From Penium margaritaceum (Eukaryota > Streptophyta > Zygnematophyceae > Desmidiales > Peniaceae), in contig SZWC01003620.1 of the NCBI GenBank assembly GCA_023375785.1, positions 61,362 to 125,361 of the forward strand: a stretch of DNA of 64,000 nt. The letters run 5' to 3'. The translations under genes were made by a program, and so were the position numbers. A model generated the notes under the pieces. That model was not told the DNA's origin and ran no database searches. It was given only the letters and a program-made list of their open reading frames with translations. Below, one piece after another: positions 21,010-31,086 of this stretch (position 1 is its first letter; every line of letters begins with the position of its first letter).

Positions 21010-21405
21010 GTGCTCAGGAGCGATCTCCGGGAGTGCGATAACATTGACCGTTTGGCAAGGAGCCGTCGGTTTGCTTTGGTGGGATTCGCATGATGGTCAG
21101 TCGCAAGAGCGTTAGTGCTTGATAGTATTTCTCTGGAGATGATCCTGCGTGGCCATTCTCTGTTTTTTTGCGGACAACGTGGACAAAAGTGATCTCCGAA
21201 GGTGGATTCACCTTGACCGTTTGGCATAAATTCGCTGGCTTGTCGGCGAGGCATGATGGTCAGTCGCAAGACCATTTTTGCTTGGCGGTATTTTTCCAGA
21301 GATAATCGTGCACGACCGCTTTTATTTTTCATGCAGCCTGCATCTCTCGAAGCAATCTCCGAGATAAACTTGACGGCTCAGGTGGTGGCAGGGGTTGGAT
21401 TGGAT
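21010..21405. repeat. 165-bp tandem repeat, about 2.4 units
   Basis: GATCTCCG(G/A)...TTGACCGTTTGGCA followed by ATGATGGTCAGTCGCAAGA and a GGTATTT(C/T)TC..AGAGAT block occurs at about 21020-21180 and 21185-21350, with the start of a third unit (GCAATCTCCGAGATAAACTTGAC) at 21350. A diverged lone copy is at 17840-17965. The unit keeps an open frame on the minus strand across both copies, which may be coincidence. Confidence 0.75.
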
Positions 21406-21451
21406 TTCAACAAGATGCTCTCCTTTGTGTCAATTGAGTCCTTGTGGGGTG

Positions 21452-22048
21452 TGTCAGAAATATGACTCCGACAAGGTTCTCTTCCCTCGGATAATCCCGA
21501 GCTCTCTACACCGGTTCAGTTCTCGCACCGAACCTACTTGGTAACAGCGAGTTGGTCACGACCATTCTACCAGAACCGAGCCGCCCCTAATAAAACGACC
21601 ATGTCGTCACGCGTTCGGCTAGCGGAAAGAAGCCGTTACAACTTGCTTTGTTCTGTTCTGTTGTATATATGGAGGATGTTCATTCCCTTCTCAGTTTAAC
21701 CAGAACAGTTCTTCTCCTCCTGTTCCCCCTTGGTTCCGGGACCTCGCCACCGTGTCTTCGCTCTGCTTGCACCCCGCATTCCTTGCCTTCGCCAGTCCCT
21801 CTCAGCTCCTCGCTCCGTCTCTCCCGCTTCTTTGCTCATTCCTTCTACTCAGTCAGTCAACACTCATCCTATTCGTACTTTCTCTCATCAGCTTTTCTAT
21901 CTCGACCTTCTCACTTCTCGGTCTCTATCAACCTCTGTGACTAACTCCTTGGGACCGCTCGCGCTTACGTCACTCTGCAGACGCACTCGTGGATGTTCCA
22001 AACGCCTCTGCCTGCTTCTGCTGTTGCTATGCTTGCATTCTTCTGACA
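21452..22048 (+). repeat. Element D 5' LTR
   Basis: 597 bp, TGTCAG...CTGACA. It contains TATATATGG near 21662-21671, a plausible TATA box, about 70 bp before a pyrimidine-rich stretch. The counterpart is 24507-25103. Confidence 0.93.
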
Positions 22049-24506
22049 TGGTATGAGAGCATCAGGCGACATCACCTGGTGTCCCGTAACCTCGTCATCG
22101 CTCTGTCGCCATCCTTTCTCCATTGCTTTGATGTGCACTCCTCTGTTGCCACCGCCATCGCCTCGCGCCTCTTTACCTCGCCAGCAGCCGTCATCTGCAG
22201 CACCATCTGACGAGTTCCCTGCGCTGAAGAAAACGTCTTGCCATCCTGAGAAAGCCCTGCGTCCATTCCTTGCCCATGGCCAATAATCGGTGACTCGTCG
22301 TCCACATCAGTCGCAAGAAACTCCCGAGCCGCTGCCTGCCGACAACTACCTGGATGTTTCTTGCCAATTGCCACCCATTGCTTCTCATCTTTGTCCTCCG
22401 CAAGCACCTTCGGCCTTATCCTCTTCCCTCATCCACCTCATCTACTACTCGTCATCTTCAGCCCACTTGCATCCATCATCTCGAGGAGCCTTCTCGCATC
22501 GCTGTCTCACTCCGTCAGCAGCTGCAGCCAAAATACTGCCGTTGGAATATCGGACACCACCAGTCTTCTTGCTCCCATTGCGAGCCAACTGGGGAACAAG
22601 CCGTCACTCTCCTGACATCAGCGGACCAGTGCCTTTGCCCACTGCTCAACCACCTCTGTCATAACCAAATCCCTTGAACTGCCAGGATATCAGACACCAC
22701 CAGTCTTCCTGCCCACTGAGGGCTAACTGGGGAACAACCCGTCACTCTCCTGGAAGCAGAGGGAGTGGTTGTCTCCTTGTGCCTCTCTACTACGTCGTCT
22801 CTCATCTCGCCTTCCTCTGTGTGTCTCGTTCTCCACCTTCTTCCTCCAGCATTGCTATCCACCTTCATTCTCCGTGTCATCCTCATCTGCTGTCATCAGT
22901 CCTCCTTGTCCTCTTCAGCCTCATCAAGCCGCCTGCCTCATCTCACCTTCCTCTATTGTCTTTCAGCCTCTCCGTCATCAGCATCATCCGTGCCGCCTCT
23001 GCATCCATCTTCTTCATCAAAGATCATTTCTCACAGCGCACGTGGTTTCGCCCCTGTTCCCACTCAGCAATCAGTCGCCTCTGCATCCTTTCTTCGCTCT
23101 CGTATCAAGCTCCGCTCGGCACAAGGATCCGCCCGGTTGCATCGCCTGTTCCGCGACGACCCGCGCCCATGCCGAAAACTTTTGCAGCGCACGAGGTTCT
23201 GCCCCTGCGCCCACTCATTCATCAATTGCCTCCTCATCCTTCCGCCTCCGTATCACCTTCCGCCGGCACACGGATCTGCCCGGTCGCATCGCCCGTTGCA
23301 CGACGACCTGCACCCACACCGAACCTTCCTGTAGCGCACGAGGTTCCGCCCTTGCGCCCACTCAGTCATCAACCGCCTCCTCGTTCCTCTACATCACTTT
23401 CCGCTCAGCACAAGGATTCGCCTGGTCATATCACCACGATGACCTATGCCCACGCCAAAAACTGTCACTGCGTACGTGGTTCTCCCCTGCGCCCACTCCG
23501 ACATTAATGCTTTGTCTTGACTTGTATTCCACCATACCAGTCGTGGATATTTTCTCCCAACTGATCAAGAATGTGAATGTGTGTCCAGTCGAGGGCTTGT
23601 GCTGCCATGATGGTGGATTGTCGAGAGTATGTATGGCAGTTGCTGATTTTCATTGACATGTGGAGTCATAGCAGGTTTTGTCTTGCTTAGGGATGTTGGA
23701 AGAAGAGAAAGGATAGAGATGATGGGTGATGAGGAGGAAGGGAAGGGCTGCGGATGTTGACGTGGGTGCAAGTCGTTGCGAAGCAGGCGATGCGAGGATC
23801 CGTGTGCCAAGCAGAGGATGATGTGGAAGGCACAGGAGCGATTGGGGATTTGAGTGGGCGCAGAAAAGGGGGAAACCACGTGCGCTGCGGGGGGTTTCGA
23901 CGTGAGTCCAAGTCGTCGCGGTTCAGGCGGTGCGACCGGGCGGATCCTTGTGCCGAGCGGGAGATGATGCGGAAGCAGAAGAACGGATGAAGGTGGAGGC
24001 CGTTGATGGCTGAGTAGGCACAAGGGCGGAACCTCGTGCGCTGCTGAAGTAGGGGAATAAGATGTGGCAAGGGGAAGGCAGGTGCAAACACACCGCGAGA
24101 AATCTGCTGCAGACGTAGGTGCAGGCTGCTGCAAAGCAGGCAGCTAGCTCGTGTAGATTCTTGTGCTGACGATAGATGCTGATCGTGGGTATCAACTCTA
24201 CCTCTTTCTAGAAGGAGTTTATGACAATCCCAGGAGTCCTCCAAGGGCATACACTGCAACCCTGCAGGACATAAAAGGATGCTTACGCGACACCACCCAT
24301 ACTATCTACCACAAAATTATCGACGAGGTGTCACCGGTCGCAGTAATGTGGCACACTCTTGTAGCAGTAGCGTGGAACCCAAACCTCTGCAACATGATCA
24401 TACTCTCCCTCTATCGAGTGGTTAATCCCCCTTCCAGACAACGACACTTGGACACTAAGGTCCTATAGGTACTCAGGTAGTCATACCTTGTCGGACATAG
24501 GGGGGC
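22049..24506 (+). other. Element D interior with direct and inverted modules
   Basis: No conserved retroelement domain is visible. From about 23030 to 23480 there are three or four direct copies of a ~170-bp module. Its landmarks are GCACAAGGATCCGCC, CGACGACC(C/T)GC, and GCGCACG(T/A)GGTTC with GCCC. From about 23750 to 24160 the same module recurs in reverse complement (CGGGCGGATCCTTGTGC, AACCACGTGCGCTGCG). Long frames over the plus-strand copies (HKDPPG-type, Pro/Ser/His-rich) read through the repeats and need not be protein. 22100-23000 is C/T-rich non-coding-looking sequence with a duplicated CACTCTCCTG segment (22605, 22742). A 101-residue frame at 24163-24468 has no recognised match. Confidence 0.7.
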
Positions 24507-25103
24507 TATCAGAAATATGATTCCGATAAGGTAATCTTCCCTCGGATAATCCCGAGCTCTTGACACCGGTTCAGTTCTCGCACCGAACCTACTCGGTAAC
24601 GGCTAGTCAGTCACGACCATTCTACCAGAACCGAGCCGCCCCTAATAAAACGACCATGTCGTCACGCGTTCGGCTAGCGGAAAGAAGCCGTTACAACTTG
24701 CTTTGTCCTGTTCTGTTGTATATATGGAGGATGTTCATTCCCTCCTCAGTTTAACCAGAACAGTTCTTCTCCTCCTGTTCCCCCTTGGTTCCGCGGCCTC
24801 ACCGCTGTGTCTTCGCTCTGCTCGCACCCCGCATTCCTTGCCTTCGCCAGTCCCTCTCAGCTCCTCGCTCCGTCTCTCCCGCTTCTTCGCTCAGTCCTTC
24901 TACTCAGTCAGTCATCACTCATCCTATTCGTACTTTCTCTTATCAGCTTGTCTATCTCGACCTTCTCACTTCTCGGTCTCCATCAACCTCTGCGACTAAC
25001 TCCTTGGGACCGCTCGCGCTTACGTCACTCTGCTGACACACTCGTGGATGTTCCAAACGCCTCTGCCTGCTTCTGCTGTTGCTATGCTTGCATTCTTCTG
25101 ACA
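24507..25103 (+). repeat. Element D 3' LTR
   Basis: 597 bp, near-identical to 21452-22048. The first dinucleotide is TA instead of TG (a G-to-A change). Followed by GGGTG. Confidence 0.93.
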
Positions 25104-25108
25104 GGGTG

Positions 25109-26061
25109 AAACATGCCTTTTTGCATTGCAACCCATTTTTAATGCTCCATGGCCGCTTCACCCTCCGCAAGCAGATTTATCTAGCCTCTGCCGCATACCG
25201 CAGGCGCCTCACGCACATGTTCCAATCTGTTCAGTGAGGTGTTTCATTCACCACCGACGGATGGCAGTCCAATGCCAATGTCAAGTACCTTGGCGTCACC
25301 GCTCACTGGATTGAAGTATGATAGATACAGAGTGTTGTCCTTGCATTTTCCCGCACGTCCGATTATGCCACAGCCAAAAATGTCTATGTGCTGTTTAGTG
25401 GTGTGGTGAGGGATTGGAGACTTTGGGATGCAATTTACACAGTCACTGTCAAAAACGACACCGTCAACGACTCCATGGTCAGCGACTACATCCTTATGAA
25501 CCACCCAACCTTCTCCATGGACGGCCATATTCGATGCATGGGGCACAGCATGAACATCTTGTGCAGGACTTGCTGAAGAGCGACAATCTGCACACGCACC
25601 TTGCAATGGTACACGATATCTTCAACTTTGTTGTGAAGTTGGTCAAGCGGGAGGAGAGCCATATGGTGACTGCGGCTGAGTGCGGAGTCAACTACCTCTC
25701 GCTGCGTGCAAACACCCCCACTCGGTGGAACTCCACCCTCGACATGTGCCACAGGATGGTGCACCTCAAGGAGCCGCTTGATATCTGGTTGCAGGCAAAA
25801 GCACCACACCTAGAGCCATCCGAGGCTGGATGGGAGCTCTTCGGGCTTGTTGTGGCGGCGCTGAAGACTTTCTGGACATTCATGGATGAAATCAGCAGCC
25901 AGGCGTATCCCACGATCAGTTTGGTGCTGCCCTTCTTCAATATGTTGTTGGCCAAGATCCACGCATGGATGGTGAAGGCAGGGGTTGCAGAGAAGAAACA
26001 GAAGACTAAGGAGCTGCTGGACACCATGAAGCAGCTGCTGCTGGAACTGAAGATGGCTTGA
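25109..26061 (+). pseudogene. hAT-superfamily transposase fossil
   Basis: hAT transposases cut and paste DNA transposons. Diagnostic pieces in order: RFTLRKQIYLASAAYRRRL (about 25150-25210), VSFTTDGWQSNANVKYLGVT and HWI (about 25240-25315), AFSRTSDYATAKNVYVLF, IRCMGHSMNIL running by a frameshift near 25555 into VQDLLKSDN, and TPTRWNSTLDMCHRMVHLKE (25711-25770). The end is a Leu/Lys-rich stretch stopping at 26061. The TTDGW and TRWNST motifs are typical of the family (first catalytic Asp region and the RW signature). Stops at 25235 and 25319-25324 and the frameshift show it is dead. The C-terminal dimerisation part is missing. Element D sits immediately upstream, so D may have split the 5' part of this gene. 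I saw no terminal inverted repeats. Confidence 0.85.
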
Positions 26062-26099
26062 AGGCGGTCCAACACAAGGTGGAAGTGATGTGACGTGCA

Positions 26100-26520
26100 A
26101 AACTGGATGTGCAAGGTGCTGTCAGATCATTGATGGGGGAGGGGAGGGGGAGGTGGGAATTGATGTGCATAGTGGTGTGCAAATACTCGGTTCTCTGCAT
26201 TATGCAAAGATCTGTGCACAACTGGATGTGCAGGGTTCTGTCCGAGCATGGAGTGGGGAGGGAGGGAGGGAGGCGGGAATTGGTATGCACAATGGTGTAC
26301 AAATTCTTTGTGCTTTACATTGTGAAATTTTTTCTATGAAACTGGATGTGCAGGGTTTTTTTTTAGCATGGAGGGAGGAGGGGGTGGTGGGGATTGATGT
26401 GCACAATGGTGTGAAAATGCTTGGTGCTTTAAATGATGCAGAATTCTGTGCAAAGTTAGATGTGGATGGGTGCGGTCCGAGCATGGAGGGGGGTGGGGGG
26501 AAGGTGGGGACAGTCAAAGT
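26100..26520. repeat. 120-bp G-rich tandem repeat, 3.5 units
   Basis: AACTGGATGTGCA(A/G)GG recurs at about 26100, 26221, 26340 and, diverged, 26456. Each is followed by a poly-G-rich GGGAGGGGG-type tract and then GTGCACAATGGTGT. It starts just after the hAT fossil. Confidence 0.85.
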
Positions 26521-26529
26521 TAAAGAATC

Positions 26530-27600
26530 ATAGGCATAGACCAGAAAGTATACAAACCTCAAAACACCAATGGCACGACGTGGCTATTGTGCACAATGAC
26601 CAGCCAAAGTAGGCATATGTCACTGACCATGATGTCACCAGATGTGGCCAACATTGTCAAATCATACCATGCATCAGAAACGGTCATAGTGGACAATTAA
26701 AATTTAGTCATACTAGGCATGGGCTAGCAAGTTTGAAAACCTTCAATTATGAGTGGCAACGTTTGGCTATCCTGATTAATGACCGGCCAAAGTGGCCATA
26801 TGTCACTAACCATGACCACAACGATTTGATATGTGCAATCAAAGTGCAGGCATGCTAGGCATTGACTAGCAAGCACACTGCCCTTTAAATACTAGTGGCA
26901 AGATGTGGCTATCGTGCGCAATGACTGACTGAAGTGGGCACATGTCACTGACCATTACCACAACATTACACCATGTATTGTCAGCCTTGACATATCATAG
27001 CAAGAACCAGAAACGGTCAGAGGGGGCAATCATAGTCCAGGCATACTTGAAATTGGCTAGCAAGTATATACACATTGAATTACTAATGGCACGGTGTGGT
27101 TATCGTAAACAATCACCGGCCACAGTTATCAAATGTCACTGACCATGACCATTACACTACACCATGAAATTTTGCACAAGTCAAGAATGGCCAGAGCGGA
27201 TCAAAAAAATTTCAGCACACTAGGAATGTGCTAAAAAGTATCATAACCATCGATACTTAGTGGCACGGTGTGGTTATCGTGCGTAATGACCGGCCAAAGT
27301 GGGCATATGTCACTTACCATGACCGTAATATTACACCATGTGTGTTCACCGTTGACAACTCATAGGACAGGTAAGAAACGACCAGAGGGGGCAGGAATAC
27401 CTGGAAGAGGCTAGCAAGAATAATAGTGCACCATGTGACTATTGTGCGCAGTGACCAGCTGAGATTGGCATATTTCAATGACCATAACCACAACGGAACA
27501 CCATGTGTGGTCAACTTTGTCAATATTTTAGCAGGAGTCAGAAATGGTCAGAGGGGGGGATCATAGTGCAGGCATACTCGGCATGGACTAGGTCACGTCC
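26530..27600. repeat. ~175-bp tandem array, six diverged units
   Basis: Units begin (G)TGGCACG(A/G)TGTGG(C/T)TATCGTGC and continue CAATGACCGGCCAAAGTGGGCATATGTCACTGACCATGACC, then a GGCATACTAGGCAT..CTAGCAAG tail. Starts are near 26571, 26752, 26891, 27084, 27261 and 27428, so spacing varies from about 140 to 190. Short imperfect inverted pieces (GGTCA/TGACC) occur inside units. No coding potential. Confidence 0.82.
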
Positions 27601-28640
27601 ACTCTTGATAAGGGAGGCTACCGCCACTGTACGGTGGATCTGTCTCTCTTTGTTACTCCACCATCAGCCCCATTTGTCGCCATCCTCGTCTATGTTGGCA
27701 ACTTGCTGATTGTGTCCCCCAGCCAGGAGGCTGTCAGGTTGGCAAAGACTCGTCTGCGGCCACGACCAGGCCTAGGGCCTGGTCGTGTCTTTCTTGGCAT
27801 GGAGCTCGAGTGCGACCACTCTCGTCGCACTCTCCATGTCCACCATGCCACATATGTCTGCAGCCTGGGGGAGCGCTTCGCCCCCTTACTTGAGTCAGTG
27901 GCCATGGCGTCAAAACCTACGACCCCAGCTGGGCAAAGGATGTTGAAGACACCGGACTTGTCAAATGTTGGGGATGCAGTTGACGTGATGGACTACCTCT
28001 GTGCCATTGGGTCTCTCATACACCTGACGACGATGACTAGGCAAAACGTTGCTTGTGCCGTGAGCTTTCTTTTACAGTTCTCATAGTGCCCTAGGGCACA
28101 ACACATGGGGGCTACATTTTGTGTTGTCAGGTATGCACTTTCCACTGCCCGGACTGGTCTTTGCTATCAGGCACAGCCGTCAGTGGTGGTCGATGGCTGT
28201 ACTGACAGCGACAGGGCTCATGACATAGATGCTCACAGCCGCACTGGCTACATCTTCCTTGTCAGTGAAACTGCTGTGTCGTGGAAGAGCGGCAAGCAGG
28301 TGTTCGTGGAACGCAGCTGTGGTGAGGCAGAGTATGTTGCTCTTGGCACTGGAACGTGTGAGAGTGTGTGGTTGTGCCGCCTGTTGCAAGAGCTGCAAGT
28401 ACCCATCTGTTGTATCACGCTGCATTGTGACAATCAGAGCACCAAGGCTATTGCTGAGTATGATGGTATGCATTACATACGCATGAAGCATATCAATGTG
28501 GAGCATCATTTTGTGTGTGAGAGCGTGGCTGCAGGTGATGTCCAGATTGTCTGGGTCGACATTCGCCAGCAGAGAGCTGACTTCCTCACAAAGGACTCAG
28601 CAGTAACGTCTTCAAGGAAGCTGTCCATGCCGTTGGTCTA
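27600..28640 (+). pseudogene. Element L RT C-terminus and RNase H
   Basis: Plus-strand Copia pol remnant. RT palm end: FVAILVYVGNLLIVS, where the catalytic YVDD reads YVGN. Then FLGMELECDHSRRTLHVH, YVCSLGERFAPLL and YLCAIGSLIHLTTMT. Next comes a TAG at 28084-28086 and RNase H: CTDSDRAHDIDAHSRTGYIF (Trp of SDWA is Arg), CGEAEYVALGTGTCESVW, LHCDNQSTKAIAEYDGMH, MKHINVEHHFVCESVAAG and RADFLTKDS. It starts abruptly at the edge of the tandem array, so everything upstream of the RT active site is lost. It is clearly related to element C's RNase H. Confidence 0.88.
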
Positions 28641-28678
28641 TTGTGTGCTTGTGATGCCCCTGGATGAGAGTTTGTCCT

Positions 28679-28735
28679 TGTGTGTGTGTGTGTGTGTGTG
28701 TTCCTGTGTGTGTGTGTGTGTGTGTGTATTCAGTT
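28679..28735. repeat. (GT)n microsatellite
   Basis: About 50 bp of GT dinucleotides with a TTCCT interruption, in the 3' untranslated part of element L. Confidence 0.9.
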
Positions 28736-28798
28736 ATGTGTCATGTTTTGTGATGCCCGTGTGCAAGTGTGTTGTCTTTGTGTATGTCGGCTGTGGGT

Positions 28799-29300
28799 CA
28801 TGGGGAGTGTCGGTTTTTGTTTCACAGACACGTGCTGACCTCTGGCTTCATTGCACACGCACCAGCCTGATGTAGGAGATTGATTATGGAGGTTCCACCA
28901 TGCAAAAAAAGACATGGCAGTGCTGCAAAGAGACACACGGGTGTGCTCAAGACGGCGACCAAGAGTCACATGGGAGGAGATGATCCCCATGCTTGTGGTG
29001 CACTTTCTACAGGCCTGTGGTGGTTTGCTTAAATTATCGTGAACAATTGTTGACCTGCTGGGTTTCCTAGTAACACTGTCTGAGAAAAGATAGTCCGGGT
29101 GTTCCCCTCAGACTGCATGCTGCCTGGCTTTTGTTCGGCAGCCCACCTTGTAGGTTTCTCCAGAAATTGACAGGTGTGGCGCGGGTCCTAGAGCAACAAG
29201 GATTGTGAGCGACGCTGAGCTCGCTGCTCACTCGCTCCTCAACCCGTCGCTTGCCATTTTCACGCCTGTGACTCTATCTTGTGCGTGAACTCTTCACGCC
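28799..29300 (+). repeat. Element L polypurine tract and probable 3' LTR
   Basis: CATGGGGAG (28799-28807) followed by TGTCGG matches the tract-LTR junction layout of element A. The following ~490 bp is non-coding; GTCCGGGTGTTCCCCTCAGACTGC and a CTGGCTTTTG..GGCAG stretch vaguely recall the middle of element A's LTR. The right end and the other LTR are not found. Confidence 0.5.
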
Positions 29301-29401
29301 ATGACACTGTGACTCTTGCTGTTCAGTTCACACAACTCAATGTCTCTCTCACGAGCCTTAACTATTAACAAGAAGCGGGTGACCATCTCTTTCCACGCAC
29401 T

Positions 29402-29764
29402 GCTTTGATACCAGTAGTTAATGGAACTAGGCGACGTATCGAGACAAACAGATTGAGAGAGTTGGAGAGAGGGAGACACCATGGATTTGTTGCAAAGCTC
29501 GCTTCGAAACGTGAGACACAAGTGGCGAGGGGTTGGGTGTCCCGAGGCCTAAGCATGATGAGCAAGTCCCACCTCATGCATGATGTACAAGGTGAGGTTG
29601 CCGCCACCTCCGGGGTCGAGCTAGACTTCTTGATATTAACCGAGAGCGGCTGCTGCCAGAAAAATCCGGCAGCATGACCCCTGTAGGATCAACACCCGAA
29701 AAATAACCAAATTCAACTACAAAACCAACCATGCAAGCAATACAATTCACATCATCCTAAAGTG
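29402..29764 (-). repeat. Element M primer site and 5' LTR fragment
   Basis: Plus strand GCTTTGATACCA (29402-29413) is the reverse complement of TGGTATCAAAGC, 11 of 12 matches to the Met-type primer site, so an LTR of a minus-strand element should lie to its right. 29600-29720 shares a motif with the flank at 1650-1740. Element H cuts this LTR at 29764. A short minus-strand frame left of the primer site (ending ELNSKSHSVMA near 29300) has no recognised match. Confidence 0.45.
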
Positions 29765-30966
29765 TGTTGAAAATTTGCCCCTCCGCATGCCCAAGTGCGG
29801 CACCGGGAGGCGCCGACGAGCCGCCAGAAAGTGGAAACTCCGCTCCGGCGGATCTGGCGACTCGAATATTACTCGGATCCTAAAATGAAGAATTTCCTCG
29901 TAAAGTTGACGAGTCGCTGAATCCGGTGGGAGTTGTTTCGCCGGAATCGGACAAGTATCGAGGGAGATATGGCCTTCCAAAATTGGGGTGTGCGCAGCGA
30001 CTCTGGGAGCCGGCTGCGACTCGAAATCCGGTGGATAATCGACCAGATTGAGTAACAAAAATACCATCTGGAGAAATTGCTCCGATAGGCCTGCCGAGGC
30101 GTCCGGTGGATGATCCACCTGATCAGGTGGATCATCCACCGGATCCAGTAGTGCAGGCTGTTACTGGGGGACAGCCAAAATCTTGGCTCGACGTCCGAAA
30201 CTCAGTAGTACGTTTTGTTACTCGGGGACTTGGTCAAAATTCTGACTACAGGTCCGCGGACAGGTTTCGAACCTCGTCACACCCCATCACCAAACTCGAC
30301 CCAAAATTGGGTAGGGTGCGTGGAAACAGTGCAGGGGACCCCTACACCACGTGCAAGTGGACCTGCGCCTTGGGAAAGGCGTTTCGCACGTGAAGGAAGG
30401 CGCCACGGCGAGTGCACGCCATGGAGGCGTTAGGCGTTTATGTGGTGGGTGAGACCTGCGCTTCGGCAAGCATAACTTGAGCTACGCTTGGCCAAATTGC
30501 GCGCGGTTTGGTGCGTTGGAAAGCTCATGACTAGCCCTATAAATTATGTGATCATGTTTATGTTCAAAATATAACGCAAAACGACGTTATTCCCTTCGCA
30601 AACTGACTGTCTCTAAATTCCTGCTCACATAGCGTGAGGCGACCAGAAAGCTCACGCTCAGTCTCAGATTCGCCCAAAACAGTAGTCGTGAACCATTAAA
30701 GTCTATCAGACCAACGTCGGGACCGCATCCACGTGGCTCTCATCCGGACAAAGGGTTATGNATGTGATCATGTTTATGTTCAAAATATAACGCAAAACGA
30801 CGTTATTCCCTTCGCAAACTGACTGTCTCTAAATTCCTGCTCACATAGCGTGAGGCGACCAGAAAGCTCACGCTCAGTCTCAGATTCGCCCAAAACAGTA
30901 GTCGTGAACCATTAAAGTCTATCAGACCAACGTCGGGACCGCATCCACGTGGCTCTCATCCGGACA
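29765..30966 (+). repeat. Element H 5' LTR (inflated by an assembly duplication)
   Basis: Begins TGTTGAAAATTTGCCCC and ends CTCATCCGGACA. 30546-30760 and 30762-30976 are identical 215-bp copies on either side of a single N at 30761. This is best read as an unresolved contig overlap; without it the LTR is about 990 bp. A perfect palindrome lies at 30102-30143. Confidence 0.9.
30102..30143. repeat. Perfect 42-bp palindrome in H 5' LTR
   Basis: TCCGGTGGATGATCCACC on the left, centre TGATCA, and its exact reverse complement on the right, with no spacer. It could fold into a 21-bp hairpin in single strands. The same palindrome is at 35652-35693. Confidence 0.97.
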
Positions 30967-30974
30967 AAGGGTTA

Positions 30975-30990
30975 TGGGCCCACGGGTCTG
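30975..30990 (+). other. Candidate element H primer-binding site
   Basis: TGGGCCCACGGGTCTG starts 8 bases after the LTR end. It begins TGG, as required to pair with a tRNA CCA end, but it does not match initiator Met-tRNA. The identity of the tRNA is not something I can determine by eye, and the site call itself is tentative. Confidence 0.35.
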
Positions 30991-31086
30991 ATAGCCTCCA
31001 ACGTTCACGTCTTCCGCAGCGCACGGATCGTCATCTTGGACGTCGCCGTGAAGTTATGAGAACTCGTCGGAGTAGCAACTGCAAAC

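Larger units (their letters stand above)
21452..25103 (+). mobile_element. Element D: complete LTR element without recognisable pol
   Basis: LTRs 21452-22048 and 24507-25103 (both 597 bp) share nearly all bases. They start TGTCAG (TATCAG in the right copy) and end TTCTGACA. A perfect target duplication GGGTG lies at 21447-21451 and 25104-25108. The primer site TGGTATGAGAGC (22049-22060) follows the left LTR and a G-rich tract, ATAGGGGGC, precedes the right one. The 2.46-kb interior has no protease, integrase or RT. It is therefore non-autonomous and was presumably mobilised by a Copia relative. Element E (55189-58836) belongs to the same family: similar LTR sequence and the same GCATCAGGCGACATCACCTG-like start after the primer site. 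Confidence 0.93.

Noticed and set aside
22674-23656. Two overlapping ~280-residue Pro/Ser/His-rich frames in element D
   Set aside because: They read the same repeat modules in different frames. No frame is preferred, so protein coding is not supported.
26090-26533. 147-residue Gly/Val-rich frame
   Set aside because: Runs through the 120-bp tandem repeat; the unit is close to a multiple of three, so openness is expected.
26530-27600. CRISPR-like array
   Set aside because: Units are 140-190 bp, diverged, with no short identical repeats and unique spacers, in a plant-type nuclear context.
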